NCBI GenBank assembly: GCA_002286855.1 | Contig: NRSV01000076.1 | Location: 86,881 to 150,880, forward strand | From: Bipolaris cookei | Taxonomy: Eukaryota; Ascomycota; Dothideomycetes; Pleosporales; Pleosporaceae | Direction of reading: 5' to 3' | DNA length: 64,000 nucleotides | Part shown: positions 21,047-30,419 of the stretch, one piece after another | Position numbering within the stretch: the first letter of the stretch is position 1 | Layout of the letters: every line of letters begins with the position of its first letter | The notes under the pieces: model-generated | Database searches by the model: none | Seen by the model: the letters and a program-made list of their open reading frames with translations, nothing else | What the model was told of the DNA's origin: nothing | Made by a program: the position numbers and the translations under genes

Positions 21047-22810
21047 ATGCAAAGATCTCTGCTCTTTTCGGCGCGCCGCCGTGGCCCAGCGACAGGCATG
21101 CGCTTCTTCTCCGCCAGCGCATCGCGACCGGCAATCAACAAAATAGTTTCTTCTGCACAAGAAGCCATCAAGGACATGAAATCTGACTCGACCCTGCTAG
21201 TTGGCGGCTTTGGTTTCTCTGGAGTACCGAACACCCTCATTAATGCTCTACGCGATCGATCCGACCTTACAAACTTCACAGTTGTCAGCAACAATGCGGG
21301 TATGCCTGGCGTTGGACTGGGACAGCTTCTGGAGACTAAGCAGATTGGTACTATGATTGCGAGTTATATTGGAGACAACAAGGTGTTTGAGCAAATGTAC
21401 TTGAAGGGAGAGTTAAATTTGCAGTTGACTCCTCAGGGTACCATTGCGGAGAAGTGCGCTGCGGGTGCTGCGGGCGTACCGGCGTTTTACACACCAGCTG
21501 CATATGGGACAATAGGTGCGTGTTGTAGATATCTGGTATTGAAGAATATTGACTAACATAATGTAGTACAAACCGGTGAACTGCCTGTCCGTTACAACAC
21601 TGACGGAACGATCGCAAAAATGGCACCACCAAAGGAAACACGCGAATTCAATGGAAAGTCTTATGTCATGGAAGAGGCTATCTTCGGAGACTATGCATTT
21701 GTCAAAGTTGCCAAAGCCGACCGTCTCGGTAACTGCCAGTTCCGAAAAGCACAAAACAATTTCAACGAAGCAATGGGCAAGAACGCAAAGATGACAATTG
21801 TCGAAGCAGATGAGATTGTTGAGGACGGCGAGATTGCACCTGAAGATATCCATCTCCAGGGAATCTATGTCAAGAGAGTGATTAAGAGCACAATAGGCAA
21901 AGCGATTGAGAGGAAGGTGTTCTGGAAGAGCCCTGAAGAGCAGAAGAAGGCGCTTTTGGAGGGCGGTACGTCTTGAGCGAGATTCTTGGTAAAGATGCTT
22001 CGGGAACTGACAGTACATCAGGATCATCCGAAGCATCACAGAAGCGTGAGCGTATCATCAAGCGCGCGGCACAAGAGCTCAAGGACGGCATGTACGTTAA
22101 CCTCGGTATTGGCATGCCGCTCGCAGCGCCTGCTTTCCTACCCGAGGGTACTGAAATTATACTCGAATCTGAGAACGGCATTCTGGGTATGGGAAGGTAT
22201 CCCAAGCCAGGGGAGGAGGTATGTACATGACACCTTGTTGTGCACGGAAGACAAACTCACACAAGAACAGGACCCAGACTTGATCAACGCAGGCAAAGAG
22301 ACAGTCACACTTATCAAAGGCGCATCGACATTCGGAAGTCACGAGTCATTTGGCATGATCCGCTCCGGACGGATAGATGTTGCTATGCTCGGCGCCATGC
22401 AAGTAAACCAATATGGAGGTAAGTCCTCTCGTCCGCTACTTCCAACTAAATACCAAACATCTTCCTAACCCCAAAATCTAGACCTAGCAAACTTCATGCT
22501 CCCTGGCAAAGTCAAAGGTATCGGCGGCGCCATGGACCTTGTCGCAAACCCCACACAAACCAAAGTTGTCATCACCATGGAACACGTCGATAAGAAGGGC
22601 AACCCCAAGATTCTCAAGCAATGTACATTCCCGCTTACAGGCCAGAAGTGCGTAAGCACGATTATTACGGATCTGGCGGTGTTTGAGTGCGATCGTGTGG
22701 AGGGGCTTACGTTGATTGAGCATGCCAAGGGCGTGACGGTTGATGAGATTCGGAGCAAGACTGAGGCGCCATTTAAGGTTAGTGAGAGCTTGAAGGAGAT
22801 GGTGGTGTGA
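21047..22810 (+). CDS. Succinyl-CoA:3-oxoacid CoA-transferase (SCOT, fused A and B subunits)
   Basis: Exons 21047-21515, 21567-21965, 22022-22218, 22271-22418, 22482-22810, all in phase; 513 residues, as expected for the eukaryotic fused enzyme. The A half opens with LLVGGFGFSGVPNTLI and has NNAGMPGVGLGQLL. The B half has VNLGIGMPLAAPAFLP and the active-site SENGILGMG with the catalytic Glu at about residue 340, then GGAMDLV. The linker between halves lies at the third exon. The N terminus (MQRSLLFSARRRGPATGMRF) is a typical mitochondrial presequence. It moves CoA from succinyl-CoA to a 3-oxo acid; beside a maleylacetate reductase and a thiolase the likely acceptor is 3-oxoadipate, but acetoacetate is the general eukaryotic substrate, so specificity is open. 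Confidence 0.93.
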
Positions 22811-23321
22811 TTGGGGAGGGATGGAATGTTGTGATGTTTTGATGTTAAAAAATTTGGAAGCTTGTTGTTTGATAGCGATGAATTCACGTATTACTTTTTG
22901 TTGAGAATGCCAGGGGATTGACCCAGGCTGCCTTGTTCGAGGTCTTTGGGATGGCCACGGCTACGCCAAGAGTCCTATCGATAGACAAACAACTGCGCAC
23001 GGACGAAAAGCGCCAACTGTACACGCGTTTTGCATACGCTACAGAGGCTCAATTTAGAAGATAAGAGCGGGAGGAGGTAAAGACTAATTTTACGAGTCAT
23101 TCCATGTAGGTCTTAGGGTGTACAGGTCTATAAGAGCCAAGATCGATTTTATTTGTCAGTAATAGGTTGATTGATTGATTGATGATAGGTTGATTCTCAC
23201 AATGTTGTGATGGGAGCTATGACCAACTGGGCAGTGCCTGCCACAACGGGATATCATGTGACCCCCAAGAACCTTCCACCCTGGACTGAACCCATATATC
23301 ATATTATCAATCAATCAACCT
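22811..23321. other. Spacer with repeat debris before the LINE
   Basis: A short relic frame (about 22903-23091, described separately) and an inverted pair of tetranucleotide runs, (TTGA)n at 23165-23184 and (TCAA)n at 23309-23322. The rest is unremarkable. The TCAA run directly abuts the start of LINE coding sequence. Confidence 0.45.
22903..23091 (+). pseudogene. Small open-frame relic of unknown origin
   Basis: About 55 open codons (for example ALFEVFGMATATPRVLSIDK), one TAA, then continued sense-like sequence (EREEVKTNF) before TAG. The composition is that of a real alpha-helical protein. No start codon and no family recognised; probably debris of a repeat-associated or captured gene. Confidence 0.3.
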
Positions 23322-23322
23322 A
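23165..23322. repeat. Inverted pair of tetranucleotide runs
   Basis: TAGGTTGATTGATTGATTGA near 23163 and its inverted counterpart TCAATCAATCAACCTA at 23309-23324, about 125 bp apart. Since (TCAA)n is a LINE tail here, this may be two opposed LINE tails. Confidence 0.55.
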
Positions 23323-23324
23323 AA

Positions 23325-26140
23325 GCACACAGAAACCGCATAGAGCAAGCGACAGAGTCACCAGACGCGCTGTGGAAGCTAGCGAGGTGGGCACGTACGA
23401 GGCATGACCAGTCAATTGGATCCATACCAACAATACAGCACCCTGACACCCGATGTGAACTAGAAGACCCAGCAGAAAAGGCTGAGCTGTTTCGAGACGT
23501 CTTCTTTCCAGCGCCACCAGAAGCAAACTTAGGAGATATAGAGAATGCTACATATGCAGGCCAGATTGACATGCCACCAATCGAAGAAAAGGAGGTACGG
23601 ACAGCTATTCGAGCAGCATCGCCCCTCAAAGCTCCAGGTCCGGACAGGATCACGAATAAGGCGCTGCAAGCCGGGATCGACCTAATAGCAGTCCATCTAA
23701 CGAGGATCTTTAACCAGAGTCTACGACTAGGATACTGCCCAAACTCATTTCGAGCGTCCATCACAGCTGTCCTCCGCAAACCCGGCAAGACCAACTACGC
23801 AGTGCCCAAGGCATACCGTCCCATCGCGCTACTCAATACCATTAGCAAGGTTATGGATGCAGTGATAGCCAGGAGACTAAGCTACCTAGTGGAAACCCAC
23901 CACGTGCTACCGCTGACTCACATGGGGGGAAGGAAGCACCGATCCACAGAGCACGCACTACACGCTATTACGGCGAAGATCTATGAACAGTGGAACAGCG
24001 GAAAAGATGGTCAGGTGGCCAGTCTCTTGCTGCTAGACGTAACTGGAGCCTTCGACAACGTGTCCCACAAGCGGCTACTCCACAACCTACGGAAACGCAA
24101 AGTCGACGAAAGAATAGTGCGCTGGATAGCAAGCTTTTTACGTGATAGACATACCTGTATTCTAGTCGATGGGTATAAATCCAAAGACTACGAGATAAAC
24201 ACAGGCATCCCCCAAGGCTCGCCACTCTCCCCTATACTCTATCTCTTCTACAACGCAGACCTAATCGAGCAGTGCAACGAGCAGACGGACGCTATGTCAG
24301 TAGGGTATATCGACGACGTTGCTATCCTCGCCTGGGGCAAGACTACAGAACGAACGTGCGAAGTGCTAGGCACAGTACTAGAGAAAGCACAGCGATGGGC
24401 GTCGACACACGCATCTGTCTTTGCCCCCGATAAATTCCAGCTGACTCACTTTACAAGATCACGCAAGCGTATCAACGTCGAGGCGCCCATCCAGACAGAG
24501 TGGGGCGAGATAAAGCCGTCACCAACCTGCAAGTACCTCGGGCTAACCCTAGACAATAAACTAAAGTGGAGAGAGCAAGTAGAGACGATCAGACAGAAGG
24601 CAACACGCACAGTACACATGCTGAGCAGCCTCGGCAGCTCTACTTGGGGCGTCCGTCTGCAAGACATGCGCAGACTGTACGAAGCCATCGCACTCCCACA
24701 AATGATGTACGCTTGCTCCATCTGGTCCAACGCCAACCTCAACGACAAGAATCGCGCCTACACGCATAAGACGATAGATGCCCTGCGCAGTATCCAAGCA
24801 AGAGCAGCAAGAAGTATATGCGGAGCCTACAGAGCAACCTCAAGGGCTGCACTTGACGTAGAAACGTTTCTCCTTCCAATCGAACAGCAGATCTGGAATC
24901 ACAACGCAGACGTAGTAACTCGACTATCTTCGTCTAGGGACATCGCGAAAACCGCAGGCTTTGAGCCAAGAGAACCGGCACTAGTGGCCATGGATAAGAA
25001 CTACAGAGCACATAAGAGTCCTTGGCAGAAGATCTATGAGGCACTAAGGAGCAAGCAAGTGCGCAATCTAGACAAGCAAGAGCATATCCCGCCATTCATC
25101 ACGCCTCCATGGCAGAAAGGGCCGCACACCCACATCGAAGGCAATGCAGACAAGGCCCGAGACCGCCACGACGCAGAGTATGCAGCAGACAACAGCCTTA
25201 GTATCTACACCGATGGCAGCGGCATCAACGGCGAGATTGGCTCCGCAGCGGTATGCCCACTCACACAACAGACACTGTCTGTACATATGGGGCCAAGCAC
25301 CCTGTCGACAGTATACGCCGCGGAGCTGCAAGGCATCAGTCTGGCGCTACAGATCGCGCGGAGATACGCAAACGAGCACGGTGAACGGAAGAGTATAGCC
25401 ATATACACGGACAACCAGGCCGCTATATGGTCTATAGCCAAGGCNCGGCGCGGATTAACGTCTGCGCGGCGTCGGCTGTTGGCTACGCCAGCCATGCCGG
25501 GCATAGCTGCGGAGAAAACGCGGCTGAAACCGAGTAGGACTCAATCAATCAATCAATCAATCTTCCTACGGCCCACGTAGGAATCCCCGGAAACGAGGCC
25601 GCCGACCAGGCTGCCAAGGAGGCTACTGGATGGAGAGAGGACGGCCGCAGCCAGCCACCAGCAAACCCGCCCTCGCAGCTGCACCCACTCAGAACAACAC
25701 TCAGAAGGTGGTGCAAGACACAGGCAGAAAGGGCTTGGATCAGCGCATGGAGGGAAGACAAGACAGGCCGCGCAACATACAGACACACGCCGACGCCCAC
25801 CAAGAAAGTGCTGCAGCTCCACGAGAGGCTCAGCAAAAGGGAAAGCGCGCTGTTGGTGCAGCTGCGAACCGAGAAGATAGGCCTCAACGACTTTCTCTTC
25901 AGTCGACACGTCCCGACCATTACCGATCCCCGCTGCAGCTGTGGAGAGAGGCGGCAGACCGTCGCCCACGTCCTCCTCCGTTGTAGCAAGTATAAGGACC
26001 TCCGGAACCGCATTTTCGCCAACCTATCCGGAAGAAACAGCCTTAGGAAGATTCTGAGCACGCCGCAGCTAGCCACTAAAGCTATCGAGTATATGGAACA
26101 GACGCAGATCCTTGGGCAAGTGGGGATCAGAGATGAATAG
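23325..26140 (+). pseudogene. LINE ORF2: reverse transcriptase plus RNase H, truncated and interrupted
   Basis: Open from about 23325 without an ATG. Reverse transcriptase motifs in order are APGPDRITN, YRPIALLNTISKVMD, LLLDVTGAFDNV (first catalytic Asp), GIPQGSPLSPIL and GYIDDVAIL (YxDD, about 24304). RNase H follows with YTDGSG (about 25206), AAELQGI and YTDNQAAI (about 25405). The RNase H frame is broken at 25444 and resumes about 25570 (HVGIPGNEAADQAAKEAT) in a different frame, ending with a CSCGERRQTVAHVLLRC motif and stop at 26140. About 25 residues of the domain are missing at the break. Not functional as it stands. Confidence 0.88.
25445..25562 (+). repeat. Second LINE 3' tail inside the RNase H region
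   Basis: Closely resembles the 3' end of the host LINE (compare 26341-26462): both share GGCGCGGAT, GGGCATAGCTGCG and CGGCTGAAACCGAGTAGGA, but with many differences, and this copy ends in (TCAA)n rather than (AAAT)n. It begins directly after an N. It is either a very short nested LINE insertion or an assembly join. Confidence 0.75.
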
Positions 26141-26462
26141 ACGACGCCGAGCGCTGGGGGGAGACTGTAGGTACAGCGGACGCGACTGACGAGGCAACGC
26201 GCCTCTACGAGCCTAGAATCAAAGCATACAGTTAGTGGAATCAGTATCTAGACAAGCTTGCCGGCCGAGTGTAGATAATGGTTGAGGAAGAACGGCAGGT
26301 TTGTGGGGACAGATGGTTTCTCTCGAGGGATGAAGTGGGGCGGCGCGGATCAACCTCCGCACCGCGTCCGCTGTCTGCCACGCCTGTCACTCCGGGCATA
26401 GCTGCGCAGCTCGCGGCTGAAACCGAGTAGGAGTCAATAAATAAATAAATAAATAAATAAAA

Positions 26463-27054
26463 TCAATCTTCCTAAAAAAGGCTGCCACGAGGGTCACGGT
26501 CCCTGGCATTAGTGCTAGAACGTGACCCCGATACGAAAATAGCTTTGACCTGAGGTATTCTTCTCGGGTGGCCAAGAATCGTACATAATTTGTCCTTGGC
26601 GAGTCCTCCTCCGCGGCACCATACTGTGAGTAACGTCTATCACTGCTGACGCTAGAACTGTGGCTGGGTAGCTATGTGGCTGTGCGGCTGTGCGGCGCTC
26701 CGCTAAGCACTCCAGGACACTCGAAACCAGCTTAGATTGGGAACAGTGCGAAGTAGGTTTGAAATCCCTCCTAGTTTTTGGCTTGCGACAACATACACAC
26801 TGAGCGCAGCAGACATCTCGAGATTATTAGTTAATTAGATGCTTATCTGGCTGGATTAAGCTTTGACGCTTTTATTACTATTCGCTACGTAATCCTTTCG
26901 CAAGAACTAGTCATAAGAAGCTGTTAGCGCTGCACCCTCAAGTCTGCTGGCTACAACCATAGACTGCATCATATCATCCTTACAGCCCGTCTTTCACGTA
27001 CCAGTTTCCATTCGCGCCCCATTGCCTTCCCACCTCTCAAGGTGCTTGCCATAA
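26463..27054. other. Spacer after the LINE
   Basis: Starts with ATCAATCTTCCTA, the same string that follows the nested tail at about 25553. No gene is supported; the last part is the upstream region of the Zn2Cys6 gene. Confidence 0.4.
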
Positions 27055-27935
27055 ATGGAGAGCAGCAGCGGCCTTGGTGCCAAAGTAGCCATCCCTCGGC
27101 TCAAGCGGCCTAACCAGCAGACTGTTCTTCCGAAGCCTCCCCGTATCAGTTCCGGGAGAGTTAACAAGGCAGTAAGTACCCTACCTACCTGAATCAGCAT
27201 CGTGACGCTGATCAAATGTGTAGTGCAATGATTGCCGGAAGCGCAGTATGTATAATATCGAATCCTGTCCTTGCGACCGCGCCTACTAGTTGCTTCGCAT
27301 GGAATTATTGTATGAACTAATATGTGCAGAAATGAAATGCTCTGGCACTAGACCACGCTGCATCAACTGCACAAAGGATGACAAGGATTGCATCTACCAT
27401 CTATCACGCCGGGACCGGCTAAGAGAGTGAGTTGACTTGAGTATCTCTTAAACGCGCTTCTGACTTGAACAGGGCCACTCACAAGATTGAAGTTCTCTCT
27501 GCACTACTCAAGGACATTCGTGGCGCCCTCGATGACGAGCATTCAAAGAAAATTGATGATGCACTCAAAGAACTTGAAAATGACATGTCTCCACCATCGC
27601 CATCCGTACACACCAAGTCATGGAAGAAACGATCGAGGATGTCGTTGCCTGATGAAACCGATTGCGACAAGCAGGCGTTTGACGAGGCTCGCGTCTCATC
27701 CTCAGTGGGCTCTAACGAGGACCTTGATTTCCTAGAAGAAGATGTCCTGGGTGACCCCGGATCAATTGAGGCGAGCTGCATGGGCCGCAGCTCTCAGATT
27801 CAATGCATGCCGAATTTGCAACGAAAGCCGGATCGGCCTGGAGGCGGGCCATCCGAGATGCCGTATGCGGCACATAGGGACAGCAAGGGGGCTTCCTCTA
27901 AACGCTCTAATGCACTTTACGAATGCCAAAGGTAG
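27055..27935 (+). CDS. Zn2Cys6 transcription factor, truncated
   Basis: Exons 27055-27171, 27224-27245, 27330-27426, 27473-27935, in phase; 232 residues. The binuclear zinc cluster is complete and is assembled over three exons, including a 22-nt exon: C40, C43, C50, C57, C60, C67 (spacing 2-6-6-2-6). A linker follows, and then a coiled dimerisation helix (ATHKIEVLSALLKDI). The next part is acidic and Ser-rich. A degenerate MGRSSQIQ block near the end resembles the spot where full-length relatives enter the Fungal_trans domain, which is absent. So this is either a short DNA-binding-only protein or a 3'-truncated gene; the latter seems likelier because another decayed gene follows immediately. 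Confidence 0.7.
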
Positions 27936-27969
27936 TTAGTCAGCGGGCGCCGAGCCTCTTCCGAGTTCC

Positions 27970-28664
27970 TACTTCAGGAGCTTATGGAAAACACTATGTC
28001 GGATCTCGAAGATAGCCTACAGAGGATCAACAGCAAGGTACAAGATCTTGTCGCTGGTGGTTCAAGCAGAGATGTCTCGACATATGCACCAAAATGTTAT
28101 CGCATATTGAGAAAGGTCAGTCCACTGTGTCTGAAAACATGCTCACATTCCCAGAAGAGTATAATAGTCAGATCAACGTAGACAGCTCTACCAATTCAGC
28201 CCGACGAGCTACAATCACCGTCCTAGATGATTGTAAAGAGAGGCCTGCCTATACACCTTCGCAGCTTAGGGTACATCTTATGGACGTTCTTCGCCGTTTC
28301 GACGTATTCCAAGGGCAGACTTTTGTTCATCCAGGCCCCAACGAACAAGACAAAATGCGAGAAGAAATCAACAGCATCAAACAGAGCTTAGCAGTTTGCG
28401 CTAAAGCTTCTGAAGACGCATCCGCAGAGCCAGTCAACATGTTCGATGAAGTATCATTTGAAGAAGATGGTCACCACGTCATCGTGTCAAACAGTTGGGG
28501 ATTTGATTAACGCTCGGCGAGTTTCGGCTGGTGCAAGGTCTACACAGTTACTAGGGCAGATGTCCGATTCCACGCTTCAGACGATTGGGCAGCGTCAGAG
28601 CCATATCATTTCGAAACAGAAACCTTTGCAGCAGGAAGACGATGCGTCATCCTCTAGTAACTAG
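27970..28664 (+). pseudogene. Decayed copy of a PF17111-like (azaphilone cluster L N-terminal domain) protein
   Basis: Sense-like blocks lie in three different frames. They run from MSDLEDSLQRINSKVQDLV, across a frame change near 28085 to HIEKGQSTVSENMLTF and a helical block (INSIKQSLAVCAKASEDAS), then across a frame change near 28495 to GDLINARRVSAGARSTQLLG. The order and spacing match the C-terminal half of proteins like the intact gene 1 kb downstream (29065-30397). No start codon is seen. It looks like a truncated paralogue with at least two frameshifts. Confidence 0.65.
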
Positions 28665-29064
28665 CATCATCCAATTCCTAAGAAAGAGAACATAAGCGGG
28701 TACAGCCATGCGGAATGAAATGATTTCATAACAAAGACAACCTGACTAGCTCATAGAAGTCATCAGTGGTAAAAGAGTTCCGCCAGTAACTATACAAAGG
28801 GCGAGGAGCCACCGTTAGATGCCGCCTTTAATGCAAATCAATGGGAGCAGTTTGTTACATAGCTTCCTTGGCATGTCGAAATAACCGCCGGCCATCCCGA
28901 ACAAGACTAGCAGCGCTTATTCAACCGGCGACGCGGTCCAATTGATCACACAGTTCGTACACCTGGTGACGCGATGCACTTGATCCAAAACCTATTTAAC
29001 CTAACTTCGGTCCCATAAATCTTCGTCCAATACATCCAATTTACTGCGACACGCATCATTCGCG
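28665..29064. other. Promoter region of the PF17111-like gene
   Basis: 400 bp with no open frame of note; upstream region of the gene starting at 29065. Confidence 0.4.
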
Positions 29065-30397
29065 ATGGCTGAGCCTATAGGCCTTGCTTCTGGCGTCTTG
29101 ACATTAGCCATTTTCGCTCACAAATCATGTGTTACGCTTTACAAAACAATACAGAGTTTCAAAACCCATCCTAAGCGAGTGCGCAATCTCATCGAGGAGC
29201 TAGAGGCTCTGATTGGCGTTTTGGAATCATTGAGCGAAACGATGAAGCTGCATACAGATGTAGATGTCCCTGCGCTTGATTTGCCTTTGCGACGATGTGG
29301 CTGCGCTTGCGACGAGTTTTTACAGGAGCTCCAGAAGTGCTGTTCGCGATCTGGGGGCGATCGACAAAGCTTCCGGGACTGGGCCAAGCTAAGGTACATG
29401 GGTGACGACATCGATGATTTTACGGATTCACTAGCAGCATACAAGTCAACAATCAATATCGCGCTCACAGACATACAGCTGTAGGTTCCATAGCTCTATA
29501 ACCAACCCCATACGCTAGAGCTAACTAACTCCCCTTAGTCGCAAGTCTGCTGTTACTCTAGAGTGTCTTGGAGACTACAAAGATCTTATCACAACAGCAA
29601 CGAACGATCTCGAGGCGCGACTCGGAACTATCGATGAAAAACTCCAATCTTTAGTAGAGCGCACTACGTCAAGCTCGGCAACAACAGAACTTCAAAGCTT
29701 GAAGGACGAGCGCTCAAGCACGCAGAAATGCCTTCTGATTTGCGCTCAGTTCTCTAAGCTTATCCAGCAGCTGCAATCATCATCAGCAAAGGATCTTCCC
29801 CAAGGCTTAGACAGCATACCTGAGAAGATCACGAGCGATGGCATACGAGAATGTAGAATTAGTATTGAGCAAACAGCTGCAAAATTGGAAGCGCACATGC
29901 AGGACATCTTGGATCGAATGACGGCCAGCTCAAGCGTAACAATGACACAAGAAGATGTAAGATACCTGGCAAGATTGCGCGAGGAATGGACAAGTACTCG
30001 TAAATGCAGGGATATTTGTTCGCAAGCAGAACAGCACTTAAAAGAGAACGTAAGTGTTATCGACAACTACGCTACAGGCAACGAAGCTGTGCAATTTCTG
30101 GTATCAAACAGCCAAAAGACAATACATGGCAAGAACCGTGGATACGGGGACTTTATCAAACAACTCGGCGGTCATCTCAGCGACCAGTCAATCCAGAAGG
30201 TATCTGGAGATTTTTTGCAGATGAGTATTCAGAGGTCAGGATATGGAGATCTGGATAACGCGATACCTGAAGCCAAAGATATGGATGAGAGAGGAACAAA
30301 CTGGCGGCCAGAATACGGTGGAGGTAGGACGCTCAAGTCCCAGCCTGTTGCAAGCGACTCAAGCAATCAGGCTGAGCTAGGTAAAGTCAAATTCTGA
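29065..30397 (+). CDS. Fungal N-terminal-domain protein (PF17111-like, azaphilone cluster L type)
   Basis: Exons 29065-29480 and 29539-30397 (58-nt intron, GTAGGT to TTAG), in phase; 424 residues. It begins MAEPIGLASGVLTLAIFAHK, the characteristic hydrophobic N-terminal helix of the family, followed by long amphipathic helices (FKTHPKRVRNLIEELEALIG). Members are all-helical, widespread in filamentous fungi and often stand at the N terminus of NACHT or ankyrin proteins, resembling HeLo-like membrane-acting domains of incompatibility systems; here no effector domain follows. A conserved Cys-containing repeat (STQKCLLICAQF, later STRKCRDICSQAEQH) marks two related helical hairpins. It converges with the coiled-coil gene (stops 22 bp apart). 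Biochemical role unknown. Confidence 0.8.
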
Positions 30398-30419
30398 TGC
30401 TTGATGTTGTTCCGTAACT

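Larger units (their letters stand above)
23322..26462 (+). mobile_element. 5'-truncated LINE (non-LTR retrotransposon)
   Basis: Starts abruptly inside ORF2 at about 23325 with no endonuclease domain. It contains reverse transcriptase, RNase H and a C-terminal Cys/His motif, then a roughly 320-bp 3' UTR ending GCTGAAACCGAGTAGGAGTC and an (AAAT)n tail (26434-26462). The lack of terminal repeats and the simple-repeat tail are typical of a LINE of the Tad/I type. The body is interrupted at 25444 by an N and a second, related LINE tail. Confidence 0.88.

Noticed and set aside
21413..22039. 208-codon minus-strand open frame
   Set aside because: Antisense to SCOT exons 1 and 2; Cys/Leu-rich composition typical of a shadow frame.
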